Under the pieces are notes generated by a model, which was not told the origin of the DNA, did not search any database, and saw only the letters and a program-made list of their open reading frames with translations. A stretch of DNA of 64,000 nt. Origin: CAWAYH01 sp963786195. GTDB lineage: Bacteria; Acidobacteriota; Vicinamibacteria; Vicinamibacterales; 2-12-FULL-66-21. The position numbers and the translations under genes are program-made. The stretch is taken from NCBI GenBank assembly GCA_963786195.1, contig CAWAYH010000011.1:186001-250000 (forward strand). Direction: 5' to 3'. Below are positions 45,049 to 53,791 of the stretch, piece by piece. Positions within the stretch are counted from its first letter, which is position 1. The number at the start of each line of letters is the position of its first letter.

Positions 45049-47001
45049 TCAGGCTTCAGCGTTGACTTCGACGACCGGCGCTTTCCTGGTCGTGATTTCG
45101 AGCCGCGCGTCCTCGATGAACGCGTCGAGGCGCTTCGAGCCCTGGTCCCCTCCGGCCCGGCTGCGCACCGCGACCGTGCCCTCGGCGACTTCCCGATCAC
45201 CGGCTACCAGCATGTAGGGGACCTTCTGCAGCTGGGCTCCGCGGATCTTATATCCAATCTTCTCCTGCCGCTCGTCTACCTCGACCCGCAGCCCCGCGGC
45301 GGCCAGCCGCTCGCGCACGGAGCGCGCGTAGTCCAGGTGTCGATCGGCAATGGGCAGGATCACGGCCTGCACCGGCGCCAGCCAGAGCGGGAACGCACCC
45401 GCGTAGTGCTCGATCAGAAGCGCCACGAAGCGTTCGAAGCTGCCGAAGATCGCCCGGTGAATCACGACGGGGCGGTGCTCGGCGTTGTCGGCGCCGACGT
45501 ACTTCAGATCGAACCGCTCCGGCATCTGGTAGTCGAGCTGGATCGTTGCGCATTGCCACTTCCGGCCGATGGCATCGGTCACGTCGAAGTCGATCTTCGG
45601 TCCGTAGAACGCGCCACCGGCCTCGTCGACGACGTAGGGCCTGCCGACGGCATCGAGCGCAGCTCTCAGCTCACGCTCGGCGTGATTCCACTGTTCGACG
45701 GTTCCGAGGAACTCGACCGGGCGCGTGGACAGCTTCAACTCCGGCGTCAGGCCGAAGTCCCCGTAGACGCGCTGAACGAGGCGAAGCAGCCGCTCCACTT
45801 CCTCGCCAATCTGCGACTCCATCACGAAGCAATGCCCATCGTCCTGGCTGAACTGCCGGACGCGCGTCAGGCCCGACAGCACCCCGGATGCTTCGTTGCG
45901 ATGCAGCGGCGTCTGCTCGTGATAGCGAATCGGCAGCTCGCGGTAGCTGCGTACCTCGCTGCCGTAAATCAGAAAATGCCCCGGGCAGTTCATCGCCTTG
46001 AGACCCATCTGTTCCCCCTCGCTCTCGACGAGGAACATGTTGTCGCGATAGTGCTGCCAGTGGCCCGAGGTCTCCCACAGCGCCTTGTTGAAGATGATCG
46101 GCGCCTTGACCTCGACGTACCCCGCGGGAATCAGCACGCTGCGCATGTAGTCCGCGAGGATGTTCCAGAGCACGGTACCCTTCGCGAGCCAGAAGGTCGC
46201 GCCGGGCGCCCAGCGGTGGAACATGAACAGGCCGAGCTCCTTCCCGAGCTTCCGGTGGTCGCGTTTCTTGGCCTCTTCGAGCCGCTGCAGGTGTGTCTTC
46301 AGCTCTGACTCGCTGAGGAACGCCGTTCCGTAGATGCGCTGCATCGGCTGATTGCGCGCATCGCCCTTCCAGTACGCGTTGGATGTGTTCAGCAGCTTGA
46401 AGGCCTTCAGCACGCCGGTCGCCGGGACGTGCGGACCCACGCAGAAGTCGACGAAGGTGTCGGGATCCTTGATCGTGTAGACCGACACCTCGGACTGTCC
46501 CGCGGTCTTCTCATCGATCAGCTGTACTTTCAGCGGTTCGCCCCTGGCCTGGAAGAACCGACGGGCCTCCTCGCGCGGCCACATCTGGCGCTCGTAGATC
46601 AGGTTCTGCGACGCGAGCTCCTTCATCGCCTTTTCAATCGCGGCGAGATCCTCCGGGACGAACGGACGATCGACCACGAAGTCGTAGAAGAAGCCTTCGT
46701 CGGTGGCCGGCCCGATGCCGCACTGCGCGCCGGGGAACAGCCGGGTGACGGCCGCCGCCATCAGGTGCGCGGTGCTGTGCCGGTAGAGCGGCAGCGCCTC
46801 CGGGCTCTTGTCGGTGACGAGGCGGAGCGTCGCGTCCTGGTTGAGCGGATACGTGACGTCAACCAGACGCCCGTCGACGATGGCCGCAAGCGCGGCGCTC
46901 GCGAGCCGCGGAGAGATCGCGGCCGCGACGTCCCTCGCGGTCGTCCCGGCGGGCACGCGACGGCTGGAGCCGTCAGGCAACGTGACGGAGATCTCGGACA
47001 T
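45049..47001 (-). CDS. thrS: Threonine-tRNA ligase
   Basis: The 650-residue class II synthetase charges tRNA-Thr. Domains: TGS at residues 1-65 (ISVTLPDGSSRRVPAGTTAR), editing domain (HSTAHLMAAAVTRLFPGAQC, with the H-x3-H zinc-type site), and core with motif 1-2 (LWETSGHWQHYRDNMFLVES, MNCPGHFLIYGSEVRSYREL, RNEASGVLSGLTRVRQFSQD). Motif 3 is VVIHRAIFGSFERFVALLIE, followed by the anticodon-binding domain (LAPVQAVILPIADRHLDYAR). Zinc-binding Cys is in MNCPGH. Length and motifs are normal. infC follows 41 nt later. tRNA-Val lies 62 nt upstream on the same strand. Confidence 0.98.
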   Translation of the reverse strand: MSEISVTLPDGSSRRVPAGTTARDVAAAISPRLASAALAAIVDGRLVDVTYPLNQDATLRLVTDKSPEALPLYRHSTAHLMAAAVTRLFPGAQCGIGPATDEGFFYDFVVDRPFVPEDLAAIEKAMKELASQNLIYERQMWPREEARRFFQARGEPLKVQLIDEKTAGQSEVSVYTIKDPDTFVDFCVGPHVPATGVLKAFKLLNTSNAYWKGDARNQPMQRIYGTAFLSESELKTHLQRLEEAKKRDHRKLGKELGLFMFHRWAPGATFWLAKGTVLWNILADYMRSVLIPAGYVEVKAPIIFNKALWETSGHWQHYRDNMFLVESEGEQMGLKAMNCPGHFLIYGSEVRSYRELPIRYHEQTPLHRNEASGVLSGLTRVRQFSQDDGHCFVMESQIGEEVERLLRLVQRVYGDFGLTPELKLSTRPVEFLGTVEQWNHAERELRAALDAVGRPYVVDEAGGAFYGPKIDFDVTDAIGRKWQCATIQLDYQMPERFDLKYVGADNAEHRPVVIHRAIFGSFERFVALLIEHYAGAFPLWLAPVQAVILPIADRHLDYARSVRERLAAAGLRVEVDERQEKIGYKIRGAQLQKVPYMLVAGDREVAEGTVAVRSRAGGDQGSKRLDAFIEDARLEITTRKAPVVEVNAEA

Positions 47002-47062
47002 GCTAAGAACTGGGAAGGCGCTGACCTGCCATGAGCGAGGCCGCCAATGCGGCCGAGTCGAA

Positions 47063-47139
47063 TGGTAGGCACGGGCAGACTCGAACTGCCGACCTCCTGC
47101 GTGTCAAGCAGGCGCTCTAACCAACTGAGCTACGCGCCT
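47063..47139 (-). tRNA. tRNA-Val(GAC)
   Basis: The 77-nt tRNA has a 7-bp acceptor stem (AGGCGCG with CGTGCCT), T8-A9, a D-arm (GCTCAGTTGGTTAGAGC), and anticodon stem CCTGC-GCAGG around the loop TTGACAC, so the anticodon is GAC, which reads valine GUC. The T-arm is GGCAG-TTCGAGT-CTGCC, and CCA is encoded. It lies between the HU gene and thrS on the same strand. Confidence 0.96.
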
Positions 47140-47176
47140 ATGTCTTGAAAACACTGGCCTTACCGAACAGACAGTG

Positions 47177-47275
47177 TAACAAGAAAAAGGGAAAAGGGAC
47201 AAGGGAGAAGGGAAAAGCCAGTTCCCTTACTCTCGTGCCCTTTTCCCTTGTCCCTTTTCCCTTTTCCCTTCGTCT
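47177..47275 (-). terminator. Long AAGGGAAAAGGG inverted-repeat tract, terminator of the HU gene
   Basis: On the minus strand, AAGGGAAAAGGGAAAAGGGA continues as CAAGGGAAAAGGG, then a loop region with CACGAGAGTAAGGGAACTGG. It then folds back as TTTTCCCTTCTCCCTTGTCC and TTTTCCC, ending TTTTTCTTG. The arms pair over about 30 bp and are followed by a T-run, so it can act as an intrinsic terminator for the HU gene. It abuts the HU stop. The word TCCCTTACTCTCGT at 47223-47236 matches 3432-3445 exactly. Confidence 0.7.
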
Positions 47276-47546
47276 AGTTCAGCAGTGTCTTGAGCGCCTT
47301 GCCCGCGCTGAAGCGGACGACGCGGCGCTTCGGGATCTTGATGGCGGCGCCGGTCTGCGGGTTGCGCGCGGTGCGCGCTTTGCGCTGCGCCGTCTTGAAC
47401 GTGCCGAAGCCGATGAACGTGATCGGCTGATTCTTCTTCAGCGACTTGGTCACGCCTTCGATGAAGGAGTCGACGGCTGCCGCCGCGCTGGCTTTCGTGA
47501 TGCCGGTGTCCTCGGCGATTTTCGAGATGAGTTCCTGCTTGTTCAT
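47274..47546 (-). CDS. HU-family DNA-binding protein
   Basis: The 90-residue histone-like protein bends and compacts DNA as a dimer. It reads NKQELISKIAEDTGITKASA, AAAVDSFIEGVTKSLKKNQP, ITFIGFGTFKTAQRKARTAR with the G-F-G-x-F motif, then the beta-arm NPQTGAAIKIPKRRVVRFSA with the conserved R-N-P and G-x-x-I-x-I-P. The tail is GKALKTLLN. The length is normal. It stands alone between the S41-like gene and tRNA-Val, followed by a long hairpin tract. Confidence 0.97.
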   Translation of the reverse strand: MNKQELISKIAEDTGITKASAAAAVDSFIEGVTKSLKKNQPITFIGFGTFKTAQRKARTARNPQTGAAIKIPKRRVVRFSAGKALKTLLN

Positions 47547-47647
47547 GAACGCCTCCGAGAGGAAAGAGGTCGACGCGATGTCTCGCTACATCGCGTCGTG
47601 CAAAGGTGTGCAGCGGTTATACGCTTGCGCCTGCGGAGTGTCAATAC

Positions 47648-48823
47648 CTACGCGGCGGCTTTGACCTTCAACCGCTCGACCGCGGCGTCGAGAATCGGAT
47701 CTTTGTCGGGCGCGGGCGCGCCGAAGTCGACGTCCGGTTCTTCGACGTTGAGATCGGGCTCGAGCCCGCGGCCCTGAATCGCGTCGCCCTTCGGCGTGAG
47801 GTACCGCGCGTAGGTCAGCCAGAGACCGCGACCCTCGGGGAGCTTGACGAGCTTTTGAATGCCCGAGCGCCCGAGCGTCCGCTCGCCGACGAGATCCGCG
47901 CGACCGTTGCCATCGAGCGCCGCGGCGAAAACTTCCGCCGCGCCCGCGGTGCCCGTCGTCACGAGCAGCGTGACCGGAAGATCGGATGTCGTGTCGCCGG
48001 CACGCGCGGCGATGGGCTCGCGCGGGCCGCTCTTTTCGCGGCCCGCCTTGATGGTCAGCGTTCCGCTCTTCACGAAGACACGCGCGGCGGCGACGCCGTT
48101 CTCGAAGGGCCCCTCGGCCGTGCGCCGCACATCGACGACGAGCGCTTTCGCGCCGCTCTTTCCGAGCTCGGTCGCATGCTTCAGCAGTTCCGCCGCGACG
48201 CCGTCCCGGAATGCTGCGATGCGGATGTAGCCGGTCGTCGGATTGAGCATCTTGCTCGTCACCAGCGGTCCGGCCGTTTTCTCGCGGACCAGCACGACTT
48301 CGTGCGGATCGGCCGCGTTCCCGCGGATGATCGTCAGCGTGACCTTCGAGCCCACCTTGCCGCGCAGCAGCCGGTGGCCTTCGAACACCGACATGTCGCG
48401 CGTGGGCTTGCCGTCGATCGACCGAATCGTATCTGCGGTGCGGAGCCCGGCTTTCTGCGCTGGCGATCCATCCCGCGGTGCGATCACATACAGGTAGTAG
48501 CGGCGGGTGAGCTCGATCCCGACGTCACCGTCCGGCAGCGCCTCACCGGACTCGATGGACCTGACCTGGGTCGCATTGAGGTATGCGCTGTCCGGATCGA
48601 GCCCGTCGGCGAGCCCGCGCATGGCGCCGTCCATCACCTTGTCGATCTCGACGTCACCGACGTAGTTGCTCATCACGAGCCCGACGACGTCTTCGAAGAC
48701 CCGCAGGTGCTGGAGCGTCTGTTCGCTGGAAGCCCGCTCCTTGCCCATGAGGCCGCCGACAAGGATGAACGCAAGAACGGGCGTGGAGACGAGCAGCACC
48801 GAAAGGCGGGTCCTGAAGCTCAT
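47648..48823 (-). CDS. S41/CtpA-like protein with PDZ domain, catalytic residues replaced
   Basis: The 391-residue protein starts at ATG 48823, whose ATGA overlaps the envC stop. It has an N-terminal membrane or signal helix (SVLLVSTPVLAFILVGGLMG), a helical N-domain (FEDVVGLVMSNYVGDVEIDK), a PDZ domain (VIAPRDGSPAQKAGLRTADT, IRSIDGKPTRDMSVFEGHRL) and an S41 fold ending RGLWLTYARYLTPKGDAIQG. In active CtpA-type enzymes the nucleophile lies in S/T-A-S-A-S-E and the Lys in G-E-x-T-x-G-K. Here these read T-A-G-A-A-E and G-E-R-T-L-G-R, so Ser is Gly and Lys is Arg. It is probably an inactive binding protein, perhaps partnered with EnvC. Confidence 0.88.
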   Translation of the reverse strand: MSFRTRLSVLLVSTPVLAFILVGGLMGKERASSEQTLQHLRVFEDVVGLVMSNYVGDVEIDKVMDGAMRGLADGLDPDSAYLNATQVRSIESGEALPDGDVGIELTRRYYLYVIAPRDGSPAQKAGLRTADTIRSIDGKPTRDMSVFEGHRLLRGKVGSKVTLTIIRGNAADPHEVVLVREKTAGPLVTSKMLNPTTGYIRIAAFRDGVAAELLKHATELGKSGAKALVVDVRRTAEGPFENGVAAARVFVKSGTLTIKAGREKSGPREPIAARAGDTTSDLPVTLLVTTGTAGAAEVFAAALDGNGRADLVGERTLGRSGIQKLVKLPEGRGLWLTYARYLTPKGDAIQGRGLEPDLNVEEPDVDFGAPAPDKDPILDAAVERLKVKAAA

Positions 48824-49968
48824 TGATTCCCTTTCTGAATCCCTCTCTGTAGCCATTGTAAGGGATCGACCGGCTTGCGGTCGACGCGCAGCTCGAAATA
48901 AAGGGCAGGTGCCCCAGCAGGATTGCGTCCCGAGCGCCCGACGGTCGCCTGCGTGTCAACTCGGTCACCTGCCGCAACCTGCAGAACGCTGAGGTGGCCG
49001 TAGAGCGAGAACGCCCCGTCACCATGCTCGAGGATTACAAGTTTGCTGTAACCGGTGAACTCGCCGGCGAAGGCGACCGTCCCGTCGTGCACGGCCCTGA
49101 CGATCTGCCCCTCCGCCACGCCGATCTCGACACCATTCTTCACGATGGCGGTCCCGAAGCGGCTGCTGGGCTGACGCCCGAAGGACATGATGATGGGCCC
49201 GGACGCGGGCCAGGGGAGCGCGCCTTGAAACGGCCGAAGCGGTAGCAGTGCTGCAGGGCCGCTGGCCTCGAACCGGCTGACGGACGTTTGAAGCCGCTGC
49301 TGCGCGGACTCGAGCTCACTCATCAGCTGCACGTTGAGGTCACGCCGCGCGTCGATCGACGCGACGAGCGCCGTGCGCGCGTTGACCGCCCGATCCAGCG
49401 CGACGCGAGCGCGAGTGGCCTGCTCCTGCAGCGCGGTCAGCCGCTTCGCGCGTGCCTGGAGCTCGGTCCGTTCCTTCGCCAGCTCGGCCAGCGTTCGCTG
49501 ATGTGCCTGGATGCGCGAGCGATCGATCGCGGTCATCGCGGACGCCGTTCGGTACGCCCGGCCGATCGATCGGACGTCGTCGACGTCGAGCAGCATGCGC
49601 CAGTAGCCGGCGCGACCGAGCTTGTAGAGCTGCACGAGTCGCGACTCGATGTCGGGCCGATCCGAATCGGCCACGCGCCGCAGCTCCTCGGCCCGTGTCG
49701 TCGAGGCCGCGAGCAGCCGTTCGGTCTCCTTCTGCTGACGGTCGATCCCGGCAAGCTCGTCGACCTTCTGTTGCCGTTCGACCTCCAGCTTGCGCAACTC
49801 GTCGAGCAGCTTGCTCTCCTGGGTCGCCAGCGCCTCGGCCTCGCGCTGCAGCGCGCGGATCCGCTCGACGGCGCGCTGTGCCGGCGTCTGCGGCCGCGAT
49901 GGTGTCTGCGACGCCAGCATGACTCCGAGCGTGACGAGGATGGCGCTGACGCTGTCTATCCGCATCAT
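48820..49968 (-). CDS. EnvC-type murein hydrolase activator
   Basis: The 382-residue exported protein starts at ATG 49968. The signal peptide is SVSAILVTLGVMLASQTPS. A long coiled coil (AVERIRALQREAEALATQES, KLLDELRKLEVERQQKVDEL) precedes a degenerate LytM/M23 domain: FGRQPSSRFGTAIVKNGVEI, VRAVHDGTVAFAGEFTGYSK, LVILEHGDGAFSLYGHLSVL. The zinc ligands of active M23 enzymes are incomplete: the first HxxxD is replaced by N-G-V-E, and the last H-x-H by L-Y-F-E. This is the pattern of EnvC/NlpD activators, which switch on amidases; the AMIN/amidase_3 protein at 5386-6950 is the likely partner. It follows the phosphodiesterase gene by 5 nt. Confidence 0.9.
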   Translation of the reverse strand: MMRIDSVSAILVTLGVMLASQTPSRPQTPAQRAVERIRALQREAEALATQESKLLDELRKLEVERQQKVDELAGIDRQQKETERLLAASTTRAEELRRVADSDRPDIESRLVQLYKLGRAGYWRMLLDVDDVRSIGRAYRTASAMTAIDRSRIQAHQRTLAELAKERTELQARAKRLTALQEQATRARVALDRAVNARTALVASIDARRDLNVQLMSELESAQQRLQTSVSRFEASGPAALLPLRPFQGALPWPASGPIIMSFGRQPSSRFGTAIVKNGVEIGVAEGQIVRAVHDGTVAFAGEFTGYSKLVILEHGDGAFSLYGHLSVLQVAAGDRVDTQATVGRSGRNPAGAPALYFELRVDRKPVDPLQWLQRGIQKGNQ

Positions 49969-49973
49969 GTTTG

Positions 49974-52034
49974 CTAGAAGATCGATTTGCCGTCGATGTC
50001 GCCCGGCACCGGCACGCCGAAGAACTTGTACACGGTCGGTGCGATGTCGATAATAGACGACGACTCCGATGTGAGCGGACGGCTCGAGATCAACACGCCC
50101 GCCGTCGTCGCGAAATCGTAGCCGCCGTGATCGCCGCTCCACTTCTTCATGTTCGGATAGACGATTCCCGGCGGCGAGCCGCCCAGCGTTGTCTGCCACG
50201 AGACCCGGTAGCCATCTTCCATGCCGACCTGCAGCTCCGCGGCGTTCTGCAGGTACTCGCCGGCGTAGACGTCGTCCCGCTTGTACACGGATCGGACGAT
50301 CCGGGTTCCATCGTCAGGGTCGGTCAACGTCAGGAGTTTGGCGGCGAGCTCGTCGGCCAGTTGTTTCGCTTCGGCGCCGGGACTGACGATGCCTTTGGCT
50401 TCGCGCCCGCTGAGATTGAAGTAGATCTGTCCGAGGCCCATCGCGTAGGCGCGCGTCCGCGACCAGTCCACGTTCTCCCAGAACTCACCGCCGCCAAAGA
50501 GATCGTCCAGCTTCTTTTCACCGGGCTGCTGCCCCTGGAGCACCATGTAGCCCTGCTCGACGAGCCAGGTGTTGAGATTCACCGCCTTGCGCCACGAGTG
50601 GAACCCGTGGTCCGACACGATGAGCACCGTCGTTTCAGGGCCGATGCGATCGAGGACTTCGCCCACGAACTGATCGGCCCGGCGGTAGACGCGCAGGATC
50701 GAGTCGCCGAATTTCGCGGCCAGCGCCTGGTCGTGCATCGGATGCTGCGGGTCGAAGAGACGCCACATCATGTGCTGGACCCGGTCGGTCGATTCGATCA
50801 CGCCGACCAGCAGATCCCAGTTCCGCGCGTCGATCCGGCTGAGGATGACCTGCGCCCGATCGTCGAAGGCTTTGTACAGGTCCTCCATGAAAGTGGCCTC
50901 GTCCATCCGGCCCTCGTTGAGCGGCCACGTCGCTTCGGCCCAGCCGAGCGTCCGGTAGTGGCCGAGCCGGTGGAAGAGATCTCCCGAGAAGGAGGCGGGC
51001 GACGATATGGGGACGGGTGGCGCGTCCGGCTTCCAATTGACGGGCGATACGTAGAGCTGCAACTCGTTGCCGGCGTTCATCAACAGCAACTGCGCCATGC
51101 CGTGCAGGCGCACCAGGAAGTTCACGCGAAACTCGAGATCGACCCAGCGGCTCATCTTTCCGGGCTCGAGCAGGAAGGACTGTCCCTGGATTTCAACCGT
51201 CGCGGTTTTCGCGGTCCGGTGCCATCGGATGGTGAGCGGAAGCTTGATGTCCTCCTGCGCCTGCAATTCTGCCAGCGCCGCGCGGTCCCGATCGCTGAGC
51301 GTGGGCCCCTTCGATCGAATGGCCTGTATCTGCTGCCTGCTGATCGGATTCGGCGGACCGATCAGTTCGGTTCTGGCCACGTCCTGATTCATCACGAGCC
51401 GCTTCAGTACCCCGCCGAACTCGGTGTTGCCCTCCTCGTAGCGGCTCAGATCGGTGGCAAAGTAATAGAAGGTGCCCATCGTGCCGCGGATGTCCGGCAG
51501 GGGGAGCCCGGAGAGCAGCTCGCCGTTGGGGACGTCTTCGGGCGGGAACGTGACCGGGACCGTCAGAATGCTGGAGCGGATCCCCGCGCGCCCTGCCGTG
51601 ACCCAGAAAGACGTGCCACCGCGGGTCGAAAAGAGCTTCGGCCTTGCGATCGGCACGTAGCCGAAGAGAAATCGGGGAGGCTCGCGCCGCACCATGCCCA
51701 GATCCGGCAGATACGTCCGGGTGTCGCGAACGAGGAAATCGTAGATGTTGTGTTTCCCGGGGTTCACCCCGGTCGCAAACGAGGCCCACGCGGTGGGAGA
51801 CTCCGGCGAATGGGTCGTCGCCAGCGGACGAACGGCACCCGTCGACGCGAGTTTCGCGAGGTTGGGGAGCTGGCCCGCCTTGATCCAGCGGGTCACGAGC
51901 TCAGGATCCATTCCGTCGAAGCCGAGAATCAGAAGGCGGGGACGAGTGGAGTCGACGGGCGGCCGCGGATTGCATGCCGGCGCGAAAAGGCCCATCAGCA
52001 GCACCGCCAGGCCGCGCACGATACGTCGGTGCAT
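49974..52034 (-). CDS. Lipoprotein of the alkaline-phosphatase/phosphodiesterase superfamily
   Basis: The 686-residue protein has a lipoprotein signal (GLAVLLMGLFAPAC) with Cys21 as the lipidated residue. The core matches type I phosphodiesterase/nucleotide pyrophosphatase enzymes. Metal Asp in LLILGFDGMDPELV, nucleophile Thr/Ser region SPTAWASFATGVNPGKHNIY, second metal site IESTDRVQHMMWRLFDP, LIVSDHGFHSWRKAVNLN and SGDHGGYDFATTAGV. The middle holds a long insertion of unknown fold. The substrate is unknown; a phospholipid- or teichoic-acid-related role is possible because the neighbours act on the cell wall. It is 5 nt from envC and divergent from ruvX. Confidence 0.85.
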   Translation of the reverse strand: MHRRIVRGLAVLLMGLFAPACNPRPPVDSTRPRLLILGFDGMDPELVTRWIKAGQLPNLAKLASTGAVRPLATTHSPESPTAWASFATGVNPGKHNIYDFLVRDTRTYLPDLGMVRREPPRFLFGYVPIARPKLFSTRGGTSFWVTAGRAGIRSSILTVPVTFPPEDVPNGELLSGLPLPDIRGTMGTFYYFATDLSRYEEGNTEFGGVLKRLVMNQDVARTELIGPPNPISRQQIQAIRSKGPTLSDRDRAALAELQAQEDIKLPLTIRWHRTAKTATVEIQGQSFLLEPGKMSRWVDLEFRVNFLVRLHGMAQLLLMNAGNELQLYVSPVNWKPDAPPVPISSPASFSGDLFHRLGHYRTLGWAEATWPLNEGRMDEATFMEDLYKAFDDRAQVILSRIDARNWDLLVGVIESTDRVQHMMWRLFDPQHPMHDQALAAKFGDSILRVYRRADQFVGEVLDRIGPETTVLIVSDHGFHSWRKAVNLNTWLVEQGYMVLQGQQPGEKKLDDLFGGGEFWENVDWSRTRAYAMGLGQIYFNLSGREAKGIVSPGAEAKQLADELAAKLLTLTDPDDGTRIVRSVYKRDDVYAGEYLQNAAELQVGMEDGYRVSWQTTLGGSPPGIVYPNMKKWSGDHGGYDFATTAGVLISSRPLTSESSSIIDIAPTVYKFFGVPVPGDIDGKSIF

Positions 52035-52089
52035 GTGCGTGGATTATACCGTCGGGCGGCGGCCTTCGCGCGCGGTTCGTCACTGGTTC

Positions 52090-52587
52090 ATGTACCCTGA
52101 CGTCGTGCGATTCCTGGGGATCGACTACGGACGTCGACGCATCGGCCTGGCGCTGTCAGATGCGACCGGCCTCCTCGCGCGGCCGTGGAAGACGATCGCG
52201 GCCCAGGGCGGCCTGAAGCAGGTGGCCGCGACGATCGTGACCGAGATCGTCAACCTGCAGGGCGAAGAGGACGGGCTCGGCGGTGTCGTGCTCGGATTCC
52301 CGAGAAAACTCGGCGGCGATCCGACCGACCAGACTGCCGCGATCGAATCGCTCGCCGCGACGCTGCGCGAGCGCATCGAGGTGCCTCTGATCCTGCAGGA
52401 CGAACGGCTGAGCAGCCGTGAGGCGGAGAGCCTGCTCGCACGCCGGATGAAGAACTGGCGCGATCGAAAACGAGTGCTCGATGCGGCGTCAGCGGCCGTC
52501 ATCCTGCAGGATTACCTCGACGGTCGCAGCGGAGAACGGATCGCGGATGTGCCGCGAGGAGATGGGACGGAGGACGACCGCTCGTGA
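52090..52587 (+). CDS. ruvX: RuvX/YqgF Holliday-junction-resolvase-like protein
   Basis: The 165-residue RNase H-fold protein, studied as a pre-16S rRNA nuclease in E. coli. It has LGIDYGRRRIGLALSDATGL with the first acidic residue, GGVVLGFPRKLGGDPTDQTA, LILQDERLSSREAESLLARR with the D-E-R-L-S-S motif, and KRVLDAASAAVILQDYLDGR with the last acidic residue. ATG 52090 is chosen; a GTG at 52105 is an alternative. It overlaps mltG by 4 nt, so the two are translationally coupled, a common pairing. It is divergent from the phosphodiesterase gene. Confidence 0.94.
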   Translation: MYPDVVRFLGIDYGRRRIGLALSDATGLLARPWKTIAAQGGLKQVAATIVTEIVNLQGEEDGLGGVVLGFPRKLGGDPTDQTAAIESLAATLRERIEVPLILQDERLSSREAESLLARRMKNWRDRKRVLDAASAAVILQDYLDGRSGERIADVPRGDGTEDDRS

Positions 52588-53615
52588 AACGACTCGTGCG
52601 CAGTGTGTTCGGCGTTCTCGCGCTTCTCGTCGTTGCCGCGTCGACGTGGCTCTACGTGTATGTCGTGCCGACCTACAAGGGTTATTCGGACGCCGAGGTG
52701 TTCGTGGAGATTCCGCCGGGAACGACGCCGACGCGAATGTCGCGATTGCTGGCCGACGCGGGGGTCGTTCCAAACGCGGAATCGTTCCGAGCGGCCGTCT
52801 GGCTTCGCGCGGCCGGCCGTCGTCTGCAGGCGGGCGAGTACCGTTTCGACAGTCCCATGAGTCCAGCTCAGGTCGTCGAGAAGATCGTTCGCGGCGACGT
52901 GTATCTGCAGCCCGTGACGTTCCGCGAAGGTCTGACGATCCGCGAGATGGCCGCCATCTTCGAGGAGCGCGGGTTCGGCCCGACGTCGGCCTTCGTCGCG
53001 GCCGGATCCAACGAGGCGCCCATCCGTGAGATCGATCCCCAGGCGTCCGACCTCGAGGGCTATCTGTTCCCGGACACCTACGCGCTGCCGCGCCGGACGA
53101 CGGCGGAACAGCTGGCAGAGCGGATGGTCGCGCGATTCGAAAAAGCGCTGACACCGGAATTGCGGCAGCAGGCTGCGAGCCGCGGACTGAGCGTGCGTGA
53201 GCTCGTCGTCCTTGCGTCGCTCGTGGAGAAGGAAACCGCCAAGGCGGACGAACGGCCGCTCGTCGCAGCCGTCTACATGAACCGGCTGAAGATCGGCATG
53301 GGCCTCGCCTGCGATCCCACGGTGATCTACGCGCTCGAGCGCGCGGGACGCTACACGGGGAACCTGACCCGCGAAGACCTCAAGTTCGACTCGCCCTATA
53401 ACACCTACCGCTACGCAGGGCTGCCGCCCGGCCCTATCGCGTCGCCGGGTCTGGCGTCCCTGGAAGGGGCGGCGAATCCAGCCGACGTGCCCTACCTCTA
53501 TTTCGTGAGCCGCAACGACGGATCGCACGCATTCGCGACCACGTACGAGGAGCACAGCCGCAACGTGACCAAGTATCAGGTTCAGTATTTCAGAGATAGA
53601 CGACAAGGCCGCTGA
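52584..53615 (+). CDS. mltG: Endolytic murein transglycosylase MltG
   Basis: The 343-residue inner-membrane protein cuts nascent glycan strands and sets their length. It has an N-terminal membrane helix (VFGVLALLVVAASTWLYVYV), a LysM-like segment (EVFVEIPPGTTPTRMSRLLA, AGEYRFDSPMSPAQVVEKIV), and the YceG domain. The catalytic Glu lies in VLASLVEKETAKADERPLVA. GMGLACDPTVIYALERAG, YNTYRYAGLPPGPIASPGL and YLYFVSRNDGSHAFATTYEE are further signatures. Length and motifs are normal. The start overlaps ruvX. No other gene follows for 176 nt. Confidence 0.95.
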   Translation: MKRLVRSVFGVLALLVVAASTWLYVYVVPTYKGYSDAEVFVEIPPGTTPTRMSRLLADAGVVPNAESFRAAVWLRAAGRRLQAGEYRFDSPMSPAQVVEKIVRGDVYLQPVTFREGLTIREMAAIFEERGFGPTSAFVAAGSNEAPIREIDPQASDLEGYLFPDTYALPRRTTAEQLAERMVARFEKALTPELRQQAASRGLSVRELVVLASLVEKETAKADERPLVAAVYMNRLKIGMGLACDPTVIYALERAGRYTGNLTREDLKFDSPYNTYRYAGLPPGPIASPGLASLEGAANPADVPYLYFVSRNDGSHAFATTYEEHSRNVTKYQVQYFRDRRQGR

Positions 53616-53686
53616 CTGCGGCGCTCGTGGTCAGCCGGCCCGCATGAATCCGCGGTCGATTCGACGCGGTCGGGGTGGCCATAAGT

Positions 53687-53703
53687 TACTACGTCTGGTA
53701 GTA
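53687..53703. promoter_or_regulatory. TACTAC-N5-GTAGTA dyad upstream of a TonB receptor
   Basis: TACTAC (53687-53692) and GTAGTA (53698-53703) form a perfect 6-bp dyad with a 5-bp spacer, about 90 nt before the receptor start. It resembles BlaI/CopY-type operators, which use TAC...GTA half-sites, but no such regulator is encoded in the window. A second weak dyad ATCTA...TAGAT follows at about 53708-53722. Confidence 0.4.
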
Positions 53704-53791
53704 GTTGTATCTAATCGATAGATTCCCCCAAACAGTAGTTGCAGCTGCACTTGTCGGTGGCGAGCGCTGGGACGGCTGCAGGGAGAGGACT

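Noticed and set aside
49971..52100. Plus-strand open frame of 709 codons opposite the phosphodiesterase gene
   Set aside because: It is the shadow of a conserved minus-strand gene and has low-complexity composition without motifs.
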